A DNA stretch of 61,562 bases from an uncultured cyanobacterium (GTDB lineage Bacteria; Cyanobacteriota; Cyanobacteriia; Cyanobacteriales; Geitlerinemataceae). Below, piece after piece: positions 45,086 to 53,893 of this stretch. The notes beneath the pieces were generated by a model. That model was not told where the DNA came from. It made no database searches and saw nothing but the letters and a program-made list of their open reading frames with translations. The DNA is taken from assembly GCA_937899645.1 (NCBI GenBank), contig CALCCD010000059.1, positions 1 through 61,562 on the forward strand, written 5' to 3'. Position numbers and translations under genes: made by a program. Within the stretch, counting starts at the first letter, position 1; every line of letters starts with the position of its first letter.

Positions 45086-48000
45086 AAGGTCTATTTTCCT
45101 TGTTGTCTTGATAGACCTCACAGCGTACGGGCAGCTCGATCGAAAATGTCGTCCCCATCCCTAAATCAGACTCACACTTCAGTCGTCCCTGGTGCTTCTC
45201 TACCACAACTTGATAGCTAATCGACAACCCAAGCCCTGTACCTTTACCCACGTCCTTGGTTGTGAAAAATGCATCAAACAGTCGCTCTAAATTTTCGGGC
45301 GCAATGCCGCGGCCCGTATCTGAAATCGCGATCTGCACCCAGTTTTCCTGCAATACGACCGTACGGATTGTCACCTCTTTTGGTACTGTCTGCCGCTCTG
45401 GTTGCGGTGCTAATTCGATCCGCTCTTCGATCGCATCCACTGCATTTGCCAGCAGATTCATAAAGACCTGGTTAAGCTGCCCCGCCAAGCACTCTACCAG
45501 TGGCAGCTCGCCGTACTCTCGAACCACCTTCACTCCCACGCCACCACCGCGCTCCTGAAAGCGGTGAGCCAGAATTGTTAGCGTGCTGTCAAGGCAGTCG
45601 TGAAGATTAACGGCCTTCAGCGCAGCCTCGTCCACCCGTGAAAAGACCCGTAGGGAGCGCACAATTTCGCGAATCCGATTCGTCCCCGTTGACATCGACG
45701 TCAGCAGTTTTGGCAAATCCTTCTGTAGGAACTCGATGTCAATATCCTCGCGCAGGTCGGCAACATGCTCCGGCGGCGCGGGGAAAGCCGCCTCGTAGGT
45801 GTCGAGTAGCTCGAGCAGGTCATCGAGATATTCCATGGCGTGGGTCAAGTTGCCGTGGATAAAGTTAACGGGATTGTTGATTTCGTGAGCCACACCCGCC
45901 ACTAGTTGACCGAGACTCGACATTTTTTCAGTTTGAACGAGTTGGGTCTGAGCTTCCTGGAGAGTCAGCAACGTCGAGGAGAGTTCGGCGGTTCGTTCCC
46001 GTACGCGATTTTCGAGATCCTGCGTCAGATTTTGGAGCTGGGCCTCGGCACTGCGGCGCTCTTGCACTTCGTTTTGGAGCTGTAGATTTTGCTCGTCGAG
46101 TTCTTCTTCTACCAGCTCGCGGCTTTCTTCACTGAGTACGAGCCACCATGATGCGGTCGCGGCTACCAATCCCAGAAAAGCGCACAGAATAACGAAGATC
46201 TCGCCGATCCAGCCCGTCAGGTCTGGATCGTGTATGTCTCCCTGTGATACCGCAAAGTAGTAAACCAGCCCGACTGTGACAATCGTCGTGCCAAAGATAG
46301 CGGTAAAGGTGGAGGCAAAGCGGAGAACACGAGCGCCAAGTCTGGGCGAGAATTTGCCCCGTAGGAGCGCGCGAGAGATTGGAACGCCAGGGGGGGGCGT
46401 TTCCCCAGGGATCGAGTCACGATTCTCGTTTTGCGCCAGGGAAGGAAGCGTATTTGCCGCGAGGACGCCAGGGATCGAGAGGTTAACGGAACGGGAAGGT
46501 GCTTTCTTACAGCGATCGTGGCAGTGTGTATCGAGGGTGCAGCACAACGAACAAATCGGCCCTGCATAAACCGGGCAGTAGGCCATATCGAAGGACTCGT
46601 ACTGGTTCTCACAAACGCTACAGGTGAGCAGGGTTTCGGTCGCGTGCGGTGCAGTGTCATCGTGAAAGACGTTTTCGCGAGCGAGGTAATAGCGCCCTTT
46701 CGTTAACCAAGCGATCGTGGGAGCCAGGACAAAGGCAAGCCCCAAGGCGAGAAATGACGAGTACGCCTGAGCGTAGGGCCCGAAAACGTTGAGAAAGGCT
46801 AAAATCGAAACCAGTGAGGCGATCGCGGTCGATCCCACCCCAACTGGATTGAGACTGTAGAGATAAGCCCGCTTGAACTCGATATAGGACGGGCTTAGCT
46901 TTAGTGGCTTGTTAACGACCAAATCCGCGACGATCGCCCCCACCCAAGCGATCGCCACGTTGGAATACAGACCGAGCACCGATTCCAGCGTTTTAAATAC
47001 GCCGCACTCCATTAATACCAACGCGATCGCAACGTTGAACACCAGCCAGATTACGCGACCGGGATGAGTATGAGTCAGACGCGAAAAAAAATTCGACCAG
47101 GCCAGCGAGCCGGCATAGGCATTGGTGACGTTAATTTTGATTTGCGAGACGACAACAAAGATAAAACTAACCGTCAGGGCAACACTCGGATCGGAAAAAA
47201 TATCCAGGAACCCGACCAGATACATCTGAATGGGTTCTTTCGCATCGACGATCTCGACGCCGTGATGAATGGCCAAGGACGCTAAAAATGCTCCCCCCAG
47301 CTGCTTGGCGACTCCCAGCACGATCCAACCCGGCCCTGCCGCGATCGTTGCCGTCCACCAACGGATGCGATTTTCGGATGTCAGGGGCGGTAGAAATCGC
47401 AGGTAATCGACCTGCTCGCCAATTTGAGCGATCAGCGAAAAGCTCACTGTCGCTGCCATGCCGAAAAGCACAGGGTCGAACGCCGTGCCGTAGGGCGAGT
47501 TGCCGGAAAAGTGAATGAGATTGTTGAGTGCGTCGGGCTCCTTGACGAAAACGAAGCCGTAGGGCGCGAGCATCAAAGTCAGCCAAACAAGCTGCGTCCA
47601 GAGCTGCAGCTGATTAATGGCCGTAACGCCGTAGAACACCAGCGGAATAATGACGACGGAGCTGAGAATATATCCGAGCCAAAGGGGCACATGAAGGTAA
47701 AGATCCAGCGCTTGGGACAGGATAGTTGCTTCGAGCGCGAAGAAAATAAAGGTAAAGGAGGCGTAAATCAGCGAGGTGATCGTCGAGCCAATGTAGCCAA
47801 ACCCAGCCCCTCGGGTCAGCAAGTCCATATCGATGTTGTACTTGGCGGCGTAGTACGCGATCGGCAGACCCGTCAAAAAAACAACCGCCCCAACAGTGAC
47901 GATCGCCCAAAATGCGTTGGTAAAACCGTAGGCGATCGTTAGCGATGCCCCGATCGCCTCGAGGGCGAGAAACGAAATGCCCCCAAGCGCAGTGCTGGCC

Positions 48001-48158
48001 AGCAGCCACTCCGACCACCTACGGAAGGACTTGGGCGCGTAGCGTAGGGAGTAGTCTTCCAGCGTTTCGTTTGCAACCCACTGGTTGTAGTCGCGGCGTT
48101 CCTTGACGACCGTTTGCTTAGGAAACATGGCCGGACGCTTCGGCTCTTGGGTGTTCAT
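45084..48158 (-). CDS. NCS1-type permease fused to a histidine kinase
   Basis: A 1,024-residue chimera. Residues about 25-495 are a 12-helix transporter of the nucleobase:cation symporter (purine-cytosine permease) type, with GAGFGYIGSTITSLIYASFT and EQVDYLRFLPP. Residues 513-550 carry eight cysteines (CSVC, CPV, CSLCC, CHDRC), likely a metal-binding knuckle. Two more helices (about 613-637, 650-676) and a coiled coil lead to the kinase: H-box LGQLVAGVAHEINNPVNFIH (His 758), N-box MNLLANAVDAIE, G1 DTGRGI, G2 GKGTGLGLS. No receiver domain is fused. By analogy with CbrA (a transporter-like kinase), it may sense a transported nitrogenous compound; this is inference. Confidence 0.9.
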   Translation of the reverse strand: MNTQEPKRPAMFPKQTVVKERRDYNQWVANETLEDYSLRYAPKSFRRWSEWLLASTALGGISFLALEAIGASLTIAYGFTNAFWAIVTVGAVVFLTGLPIAYYAAKYNIDMDLLTRGAGFGYIGSTITSLIYASFTFIFFALEATILSQALDLYLHVPLWLGYILSSVVIIPLVFYGVTAINQLQLWTQLVWLTLMLAPYGFVFVKEPDALNNLIHFSGNSPYGTAFDPVLFGMAATVSFSLIAQIGEQVDYLRFLPPLTSENRIRWWTATIAAGPGWIVLGVAKQLGGAFLASLAIHHGVEIVDAKEPIQMYLVGFLDIFSDPSVALTVSFIFVVVSQIKINVTNAYAGSLAWSNFFSRLTHTHPGRVIWLVFNVAIALVLMECGVFKTLESVLGLYSNVAIAWVGAIVADLVVNKPLKLSPSYIEFKRAYLYSLNPVGVGSTAIASLVSILAFLNVFGPYAQAYSSFLALGLAFVLAPTIAWLTKGRYYLARENVFHDDTAPHATETLLTCSVCENQYESFDMAYCPVYAGPICSLCCTLDTHCHDRCKKAPSRSVNLSIPGVLAANTLPSLAQNENRDSIPGETPPPGVPISRALLRGKFSPRLGARVLRFASTFTAIFGTTIVTVGLVYYFAVSQGDIHDPDLTGWIGEIFVILCAFLGLVAATASWWLVLSEESRELVEEELDEQNLQLQNEVQERRSAEAQLQNLTQDLENRVRERTAELSSTLLTLQEAQTQLVQTEKMSSLGQLVAGVAHEINNPVNFIHGNLTHAMEYLDDLLELLDTYEAAFPAPPEHVADLREDIDIEFLQKDLPKLLTSMSTGTNRIREIVRSLRVFSRVDEAALKAVNLHDCLDSTLTILAHRFQERGGGVGVKVVREYGELPLVECLAGQLNQVFMNLLANAVDAIEERIELAPQPERQTVPKEVTIRTVVLQENWVQIAISDTGRGIAPENLERLFDAFFTTKDVGKGTGLGLSISYQVVVEKHQGRLKCESDLGMGTTFSIELPVRCEVYQDNKENRP

Positions 48159-48574
48159 TTGCGACAGTCACGGTGAGTGGAGCAGTAAGCGGCCGAGCAG
48201 AATGTTTGCCTCAGGCATTCCCAGTCTTGCAACATGCTTTCTTTCTTTCTGTATCCGAGCTGGGGCTTTTGTCTTTCACTTGAAACAATACAGTTTCAAT
48301 TTTCCCCATCAGGGTATTGCCGGTTCGATACTTGCATCCTTCGCAGAGAGCGATCGGCGTCAGTTATTGCTGTGGCAATGTTCCTGAGGTTGGCTCGCAA
48401 TCAAAATCGATCGCTCTTGACCCAAGCACTAGACTGTCGGTGGAGCTGACGCTGTGCGAAAGACACCGCTCAGCGATCTCCGGTATTCAGGATGTTCTGA
48501 CCGGGGAATCCTTCCGGGGCAGGCATTCTCTGTTTAGGTAACGGCCTCTGGAGAGAGCCGCGACTCTGGCAGGT
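48159..48574. promoter_or_regulatory. 416-base region upstream of the permease-kinase gene
   Basis: No gene is seen. The likely promoter region of the permease-kinase gene is AT-richer near 48230-48310 and carries the inverted repeat listed at 48280. The far side is downstream of the peroxiredoxin gene; no strong terminator is evident. Confidence 0.5.
48280..48299. promoter_or_regulatory. Inverted repeat TTGAAAC-N6-GTTTCAA, candidate operator
   Basis: A perfect 7-bp inverted repeat with a 6-base spacer, about 120 bases before the permease-kinase start. The size and symmetry suit a dimeric regulator. It could instead be a small transcript end, since ATTTT follows on the plus strand. Confidence 0.4.
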
Positions 48575-49060
48575 CTATCCCTGATTCGATGACACCCCTA
48601 AATCAGCTAGCACTTCTGCCGGATGGGGTTCGGCCTTGACCTTGTTATAGATTTTGGCGATCGTGCCCTCCGGATCGATAACGAAAGTGCTGCGGACGAT
48701 GCCCATATACTCCTTGCCCATAAACTTCTTCAGGCGGTAAACGCCATAGGCCGTGGAGATTTCGGCTTCGGTATCGACGAGTAGCGGGAAGGGCAGATCG
48801 TACTTCTTCGTAAAATTCTGGTGCTTCTTGGCACTGTCGGTGCTGACGCCGAGGATAACGATATCGTTGGCCTGGAAGTCGGCGTAGCGATCTCGAAACC
48901 CGCAGGCTTCAGCGGTGCAGCCCGGCGTATTGTCGCGCGGGTAGAAATAAAGCACGACGGTTTTGCCGCGCAGGTCGGCGAGGCGGACGGTGTTGCCATC
49001 GCCGTCGGGAATTGAGAAATCAGGGGCGCGATCGCCCACGGCCAGCGGTGTATCGGTCAC
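48575..49060 (-). CDS. bcp: Peroxiredoxin Q / bacterioferritin comigratory protein
   Basis: A thiol peroxidase that reduces peroxides using thioredoxin. The peroxidatic Cys sits in [15 protein letters not shown], and the resolving Cys five residues later makes it an atypical 2-Cys PrxQ. The 161 residues match the family, with [15 protein letters not shown] and [13 protein letters not shown] motifs. It begins at a GTG (49060, [10 protein letters not shown]). A MITE lies just upstream (49135-49258), so its promoter is near or within that element. Confidence 0.94.
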   Translation of the reverse strand: MTDTPLAVGDRAPDFSIPDGDGNTVRLADLRGKTVVLYFYPRDNTPGCTAEACGFRDRYADFQANDIVILGVSTDSAKKHQNFTKKYDLPFPLLVDTEAEISTAYGVYRLKKFMGKEYMGIVRSTFVIDPEGTIAKIYNKVKAEPHPAEVLADLGVSSNQG

Positions 49061-49476
49061 GGTAAGGTATTGCGCTACGGACGCTCGTTATTGTGGCACT
49101 ATTCCCGCGCGCGAGCCGCCGCCACCGGCAGCATCAGGGCAAACGCCCGCTCATTTTCGGTGGCTCAAGAGCAGTATTTCGAGCACTGAGCTTCGACTAC
49201 GCTCAGCCCTCAGTTAACTGACTTCGAGCTTAAAAGTTTGGAATCTGCGTTTGCCCTGCCGGCAGAATTTGCCGACCCCGCTCGCAATCCGCCCGCAGTC
49301 TATTTGCACTCCGTTTGGGAATAAATCGAAACTTCGGGCACAGCGTCCGGTTCGGACCGATCTTTCCGGAAATATGTCTTACGCTTGGAAGCGCAGGAAA
49401 GCAACCGCCTCAGATCCGAACGGCTGCGATCGGCTCGATCTTCCCAACGACGCAACCCCCTCCACGGCTAAATTTC
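49061..49476. other. 416-base intergenic region holding MITE B
   Basis: Divergent region between bcp and the sensor-module gene. It contains the 124-base element at 49135-49258 with its target duplications. The rest shows no gene; the promoters for both flanks must be here. Confidence 0.55.
49135..49258. mobile_element. MITE B (124 bp) with matching target-site duplications
   Basis: Ends are perfect 12-bp inverted repeats, CAGGGCAAACGC (49135-49146) and GCGTTTGCCCTG (49247-49258). Flanks are near-identical 10-bp direct repeats, CCGGCAGCAT (49125-49134) and CCGGCAGAAT (49259-49268), as expected for a target duplication. The interior shares TATTTCGAGCACTGAGCT, CGCTCAGCC and TGACTT with element C at 50258. 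It has no coding capacity. Confidence 0.82.
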
Positions 49477-50247
49477 ATGATCGCTCCTTGTTATCAGTTC
49501 GAGAACTTCTCCTTCACCGATATGGTCACCTGCGTCCGCGAGCTGAGGCATGCTGGTGTCGGGGCATTTTGCATGGAAGACGTCACCGAAGCCGTCGTAC
49601 GCTACCTGTACGATCGCTTCCGCAACCCCGAAACCGGCGAGCGGGAAATCGCCCTGGTGCGCTGCTTCAAAACCGAGCGCTACGCCGACCTCGGTGACTG
49701 TTACCTGCAACAGATCGCCCGCACCACCGGCCAGTGCGACAGCCTCGACGACGACGTGCGCTGCCTGACGCTGCTGGGTACGGCGGGCCAGGAACCAGAG
49801 TGGAACGAGCGCCACCAGTCGCGCGGCCACAAGGCGATCCCCCTCGTTAGCAAGCAGTTCGTGCTGCAACTGCCGATGATCGCTCGGCTCATCCAGCAGC
49901 TCGGCCTGGAAATCGAGTCCGTTCTGACGCCCGACCCAGAGCTGCTCGTCGATCTCGACGAAGAGTCGTTCAATGTCTTTCACGTTCCTGAAGCGCCGAG
50001 TAGCGAATACATCCCCGCCCAGGACGAGTTCGTGATCCCCTATGGCGTTCAGTCGGTGCTGGGTTTCGGCGGAATGATGCCGTCGGGGAATCTATTTGCG
50101 GTGATTATTTTCTCGAAGGCGAAGATTACGCGCCCGATCGCCGATCGGTTTAAGACCATCTCCTTAAGCGTCAAAACGGCGCTACTGCCCTTTGACAGCG
50201 GGCAAATCTTCCGCGAGGCCAGCCTGTACGCCGAGCGCAAGCGCTAA
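49477..50247 (+). CDS. Stand-alone sensor-like domain protein of cyanobacterial type
   Basis: A 256-residue soluble protein from the ATG at 49477 (MIAPCYQFENFSF). ALVRCFKTERYADLGDCYLQ, CLTLLGTAGQEPEWNERHQS, GHKAIPLVSKQFVLQLPMI form a block I associate with an unnamed sensor-type domain that precedes kinase modules in cyanobacterial histidine kinases; here no kinase is attached. The C-terminal VIPYGVQSVLGFGGMMPSGN resembles the GAF-like end of that block. A likely role is binding a signal and acting on a separate partner. It is bracketed by MITEs B and C. Confidence 0.65.
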   Translation: MIAPCYQFENFSFTDMVTCVRELRHAGVGAFCMEDVTEAVVRYLYDRFRNPETGEREIALVRCFKTERYADLGDCYLQQIARTTGQCDSLDDDVRCLTLLGTAGQEPEWNERHQSRGHKAIPLVSKQFVLQLPMIARLIQQLGLEIESVLTPDPELLVDLDEESFNVFHVPEAPSSEYIPAQDEFVIPYGVQSVLGFGGMMPSGNLFAVIIFSKAKITRPIADRFKTISLSVKTALLPFDSGQIFREASLYAERKR

Positions 50248-50257
50248 GGCCTGCGCC

Positions 50258-50431
50258 CCAGGGCAAACGCATACTAATTTTCAACGATCCAAAATCGATA
50301 TTTCGAGCACTGGGCTATCTGCAAAGCAGATAGTGCGGCCACTTTTCGCAACAACACCCAGGCTGCGACTCCGCTCAGCCTTCGATTGACTGACTTTGGG
50401 CATGAAAACTTGGAGGATGCGTTTGCCCTGG
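50258..50431. mobile_element. MITE C (174 bp), same family as MITE B
   Basis: Perfect 15-bp inverted ends, CCAGGGCAAACGCAT (50258-50272) and ATGCGTTTGCCCTGG (50417-50431). Flanking direct repeats CCTGCGCC (50250-50257) and TCTGCGCC (50432-50439) fit an 8-bp target duplication with one change. It is longer than copy B by an interior segment containing GCAAAGCAGATAGTGCGG, which element A also has. Confidence 0.82.
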
Positions 50432-50488
50432 TCTGCGCCCCTAGTTATTGTCCCCCTCACTGCGGGGCGGGGCGGGCTCGAATCCTGG

Positions 50489-52123
50489 CTAGCGATCGGA
50501 ACTTTCAGGCTGGCTGCGGATATGGATATCGCGCTGGGGAAAGGGAATTTCGATGTCGTAGCGCGCCAGGGCGTCGTAAACGCGGTAGTTCAGCTCGTTG
50601 GCGTAGCGAAACTGGTTCTGTGGATCGCGAATCCAGACCAGCAGCTCGAAGTCTAGGGAGCTGTCGCCAAAGCCGCGAAACCACACCTGGGGCTCCGGCG
50701 CGAGCAGCAGCGGCTCGTAGCCCCGCGCCACCTCCAGCAGCGCCTCGCGCACCTGCTCGCTGTCGGTTCCGTAGGCGACACCGACGGGGATGCCGATGCG
50801 GCTGACGGGGTTGCCGTGGCTCCAGTTGACCAGCGCCTGCTCTAGAAAGCGCGAGTTGGGCACGACGATCGATACGTAGTCCGGCGTGCGGATTTCGATG
50901 CTGCGCGCGCCGATGCGTTCGACGGTTCCCATTAGGTCGTCGAGCTGCACGAAGTCGCCGACCTTCATCGAGCGATCGAAGCTGATAATAATGCCGCTAA
51001 TAAAGTTATTAGCAATATTTTGCAGCCCGAAGCCGATCCCGACGCTGAGGGCGCTGAGCAGCACGGCCAACGAGGCCAGGTCGATGCCCCAGACTTGCAG
51101 GACGATCGATAGCCCCACGAACAGCAGCACGCAGCGGCTGAAGACGATCGTAATGTCCTGAATGCCGCGATCGGCCCCCGTCACCGACAGCACCTGCGTC
51201 CGGAATCGATCGGTCAGCCAGATGACGGCAAACCACAGCCCGACGAGCATCGCCAGCAGCAGCACCAGATCGAGGATCGACGAGTTGCGATCGCCGAGCA
51301 GCAGAATTGGCCGCGTAAAGTTGGCGATAAAGTCGTAGCGCCACTGCCGCGACTGGGGAAACAGGCCGGTGATGTAGTACGCCGCGATCGTCCAAACCGA
51401 CACTTGACCGGCGACCAGCAGCAGGTGCAGAAGCGTCTGGCGCGGTTTCGATCGCGGCGTCGGCGAACTCGTCGCGGGCGAGCCCGACTCAGCGCGCTCG
51501 TCTTCCTCCGTCTGGCTTGGCCGCCGCAAAATCGCATCTAGCTCCCAGGAGCAGAGATAGAGCGCGACGGCGAATCCCAGCCCCTTAAACGCTGCTTCTC
51601 GCTTGTCTCGGATGTACTCGGGGCTACGCTCGAAGATGGCCTGACGCAGCTTTTTTTCCACGAGGGCTCGCCATTCTTCGGCCTGGTCGGTGGTGGTCGA
51701 GAGCGGATCGATGTCGCGCTCGGTCACCGTCATTAGCTGGCTACCGTTAATGTGGATCGTCTGGTTTCCCGCCACGTTCTCCGTGCTGATGTCGATCGCG
51801 ACGCCGTTGCTGACATTGGCGGCCAGAAGATCTTCCAGCGCGGCCTCGAGCCTTGCCTCAACGCGGGCAGCGCGATCGCGAGCCGAAAAATTCCCTGCCG
51901 CTTCCAGCTCGAACAGCTTGCGACCGTCCAGCACCACGGGCGCGGTGATACGCGGTGCGGTCGCGGTTGTGGGCACTTCGGGGGCGTTCGCCAAACCAGG
52001 CGCGCTCGCCAGCGTCAAAACGATCGCCAGCACCCAGGCGATCGCCACAGCCCGTCTCAGCGCTCGGACAGTGTCCCGAACGGCCTCCCGAACGGCCTGA
52101 CGCCACCAGCTCGATCGATGCAT
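50489..52123 (-). CDS. MscS-family mechanosensitive channel
   Basis: An inner-membrane small-conductance mechanosensitive channel that releases solutes on osmotic downshock. Of 544 residues, an N-terminal signal or anchor (about 25-45) is followed by a periplasmic part with a glycine-free linker and then five or so helices. The channel core is clear: AVLLSALSVGIGFGLQNIAN (TM3 pore helix), FISGIIISFDRSMKVGDFVQ (beta domain), DLMGTVERIGARSIEIRT and VVPNSRFLEQALVNWS. Longer than E. coli MscS (286) because of the extra N-terminal part, as in many cyanobacterial members. Confidence 0.93.
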   Translation of the reverse strand: MHRSSWWRQAVREAVRDTVRALRRAVAIAWVLAIVLTLASAPGLANAPEVPTTATAPRITAPVVLDGRKLFELEAAGNFSARDRAARVEARLEAALEDLLAANVSNGVAIDISTENVAGNQTIHINGSQLMTVTERDIDPLSTTTDQAEEWRALVEKKLRQAIFERSPEYIRDKREAAFKGLGFAVALYLCSWELDAILRRPSQTEEDERAESGSPATSSPTPRSKPRQTLLHLLLVAGQVSVWTIAAYYITGLFPQSRQWRYDFIANFTRPILLLGDRNSSILDLVLLLAMLVGLWFAVIWLTDRFRTQVLSVTGADRGIQDITIVFSRCVLLFVGLSIVLQVWGIDLASLAVLLSALSVGIGFGLQNIANNFISGIIISFDRSMKVGDFVQLDDLMGTVERIGARSIEIRTPDYVSIVVPNSRFLEQALVNWSHGNPVSRIGIPVGVAYGTDSEQVREALLEVARGYEPLLLAPEPQVWFRGFGDSSLDFELLVWIRDPQNQFRYANELNYRVYDALARYDIEIPFPQRDIHIRSQPESSDR

Positions 52124-52188
52124 GAATCGTCCTCCTGGAGCCGCGCGACGGCTCGTCGTGGTTCGGCGCGGATCGTGTTTCTGTATCC

Positions 52189-53430
52189 CTAGGCAAGTGT
52201 AAAGTGACGCGCGATCGACGCTGTAAGTTCGTTCGAGGCGTCGCCAGAATTGTCGAAATTATCGGCATCGGTCGAGTTGCGGGAGATCGCCGCGATCGCC
52301 GTTGCCAGATCGAGCTGCCGCAGGTTCAGCCCCGCCGCCCGATCGCCCAGTGCCGAACGCAGTACCGCGATCGCCGCCGTCTCGCCCGCCATCACGATCG
52401 GCGCAACGACCGGCTTGCGATAGGCCGACACCGAGGCCACATCGAGCTGGAACGCACCGGACGTAAAGGCCGGATTGAGCTGGCGATCGTACTCGAACTT
52501 GCTGAGCATGAGCTGGAACGCCGCAATCGCGGAGCCATCCAGGCGCGGGCTGTCGGGCACGGACTTAGCGCGGAAAGTCGGCACGCACTCGGCAAACGGC
52601 ACGCGTACGGCGATCGCGGCATCGGGCTGCGTATCGAAGCTGTAGCAGTGGGCGACGCCGTCCCAGGCTTCGCGATCGCGCAGAATAAATTTATAGCGGT
52701 TACCATCGCCCGTCAGTCGCAGCTCCAGCCCCGTATTCGCGCCCAGTTGCCGGGCAGCATCAGGCTCGGACGCCGCGACGCCGCGCAGGTCGAGCGCTGG
52801 AGAAATCGCTCGCGTCCGAATCGAAGCAAACCCGCCCGAGTTCGCCGTCGAGACGTTGCCTGCAAAGCGCATGGTCTTCGGCATCGCGATCGCCTGACTC
52901 TCGCTAACGCCACCCATCACTACATCGTCCACCGAGCCCCACAGCGCCCGCAGGTCGATGTCTTCGCGCGAAAAATCAAACACCGTTTGCGGCGTCAGGT
53001 CGGCATCGAGACGAGCGATCGCGCCATCGAGCTCCGCTGCCGGGAAGTTCGCCGCCGCCCCAACGACGATCGCCACGAGCAGGTCGCGATCGGTCAACCT
53101 CGCCAAACCGCCATCACCCAGGTCGAGCGTCGCAAGCCCCAGCACCTCGAACTTTGCAGCCAGCCCCGACGGCAGTGTCCCCAGCGGATCGAGAAGACCG
53201 ACGATCGGGCGGCGGGAAGTAACGGAATCGGGGGCGAACAGCATCGGCGAACTGGCGGCAGACCCGCCGCTCCAGAGGGATTGCAGCCACCGCATCGTAT
53301 CGGAAAAGGGCAGCACGTCGAAGTAGGTCAGCGTCTCAAACAGGCGAGCGGGATTCCAGCTCCGATCGGATGTCGATCCGGGTGTCGGTTGGGGCTCTTG
53401 CTGGGGTGTCGGGGAAGTCGGGCGGTTCAT
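52189..53430 (-). CDS. CIA30 (NDUFAF1)-domain protein without its usual Rossmann half
   Basis: 413 residues from the ATG at 53430. The C-terminal half is a CIA30 domain (FDFSREDIDLRALWGSVDDV, VMGGVSES, GFASIRTRAI, YSFDTQPDAA), named from the complex I assembly factor. The N-terminus keeps the leader seen in cyanobacterial CIA30/epimerase fusions, RLFETLTYFDVLPFSDTMRW. After it I do not see a GxxGxxG nucleotide-binding motif; the segment RRPIVGLLDPLGTLPSGLAA is about 90 residues where roughly 200 would be expected. It may be a degenerate or shrunken form. NDH-1 genes lie 28 kb away. The frame stays open to 53619. Confidence 0.8.
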   Translation of the reverse strand: MNRPTSPTPQQEPQPTPGSTSDRSWNPARLFETLTYFDVLPFSDTMRWLQSLWSGGSAASSPMLFAPDSVTSRRPIVGLLDPLGTLPSGLAAKFEVLGLATLDLGDGGLARLTDRDLLVAIVVGAAANFPAAELDGAIARLDADLTPQTVFDFSREDIDLRALWGSVDDVVMGGVSESQAIAMPKTMRFAGNVSTANSGGFASIRTRAISPALDLRGVAASEPDAARQLGANTGLELRLTGDGNRYKFILRDREAWDGVAHCYSFDTQPDAAIAVRVPFAECVPTFRAKSVPDSPRLDGSAIAAFQLMLSKFEYDRQLNPAFTSGAFQLDVASVSAYRKPVVAPIVMAGETAAIAVLRSALGDRAAGLNLRQLDLATAIAAISRNSTDADNFDNSGDASNELTASIARHFTLA

Positions 53431-53463
53431 TGGCGGTTCGTGGGGCGCTTTGTTGGCAGCTTG

Positions 53464-53502
53464 CGGGCGATTCGCGGGCGATTCGTGGGCGATTCGTGGG
53501 CG
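53464..53502. repeat. Three and a half tandem 11-bp repeats upstream of the CIA30 gene
   Basis: CGGGCGATTCG, CGGGCGATTCG and TGGGCGATTCG stand end to end from 53464, followed by a partial fourth unit. It lies just before the CIA30 start on the other strand, within its upstream open frame. Confidence 0.78.
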
Positions 53503-53893
53503 GTAGCGGGTCGCGATCGATCTTAACCAGAGCCACGAGCATTCCGCGCGGCGGCTCCCGACGCCTCCAAGGGCCTTCCCCGATCTTCCCAAAGAAGCCG
53601 AACCTCCCCACGACCGCAAGAGATTTTCACTTCTTTACAGCGCGGGCCAAATTCCTCTCTCGCGATCGTCAATTTTCGTTTGCGTTTCGGCCATGCTGAG
53701 GCGATCGCGCGGCGAGTTCTGCTAGATTGCGAATCCCTGCACGCGAATCGATCTTCGGCCCGCGCACCGACACACTAGCGCCGCCCCGCCGATCGCGCCT
53801 AGACACGACACGCCGACCCCAAAAGGGCTCCGAGATCGAGCCACAGCACCCCGATCGAGCCGCAATCCCGCCCCTGACGCAATACGCCACATC

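Noticed and set aside
17299-53502. Tandem repeats as CRISPR arrays
   Set aside because: Units are 11-15 bp and contiguous with no unique spacers, and no cas genes are present.
52204-53526. 440-residue plus-strand frame opposite the CIA30 gene
   Set aside because: Arg-rich shadow with no domain; the minus strand has the CIA30 motifs.
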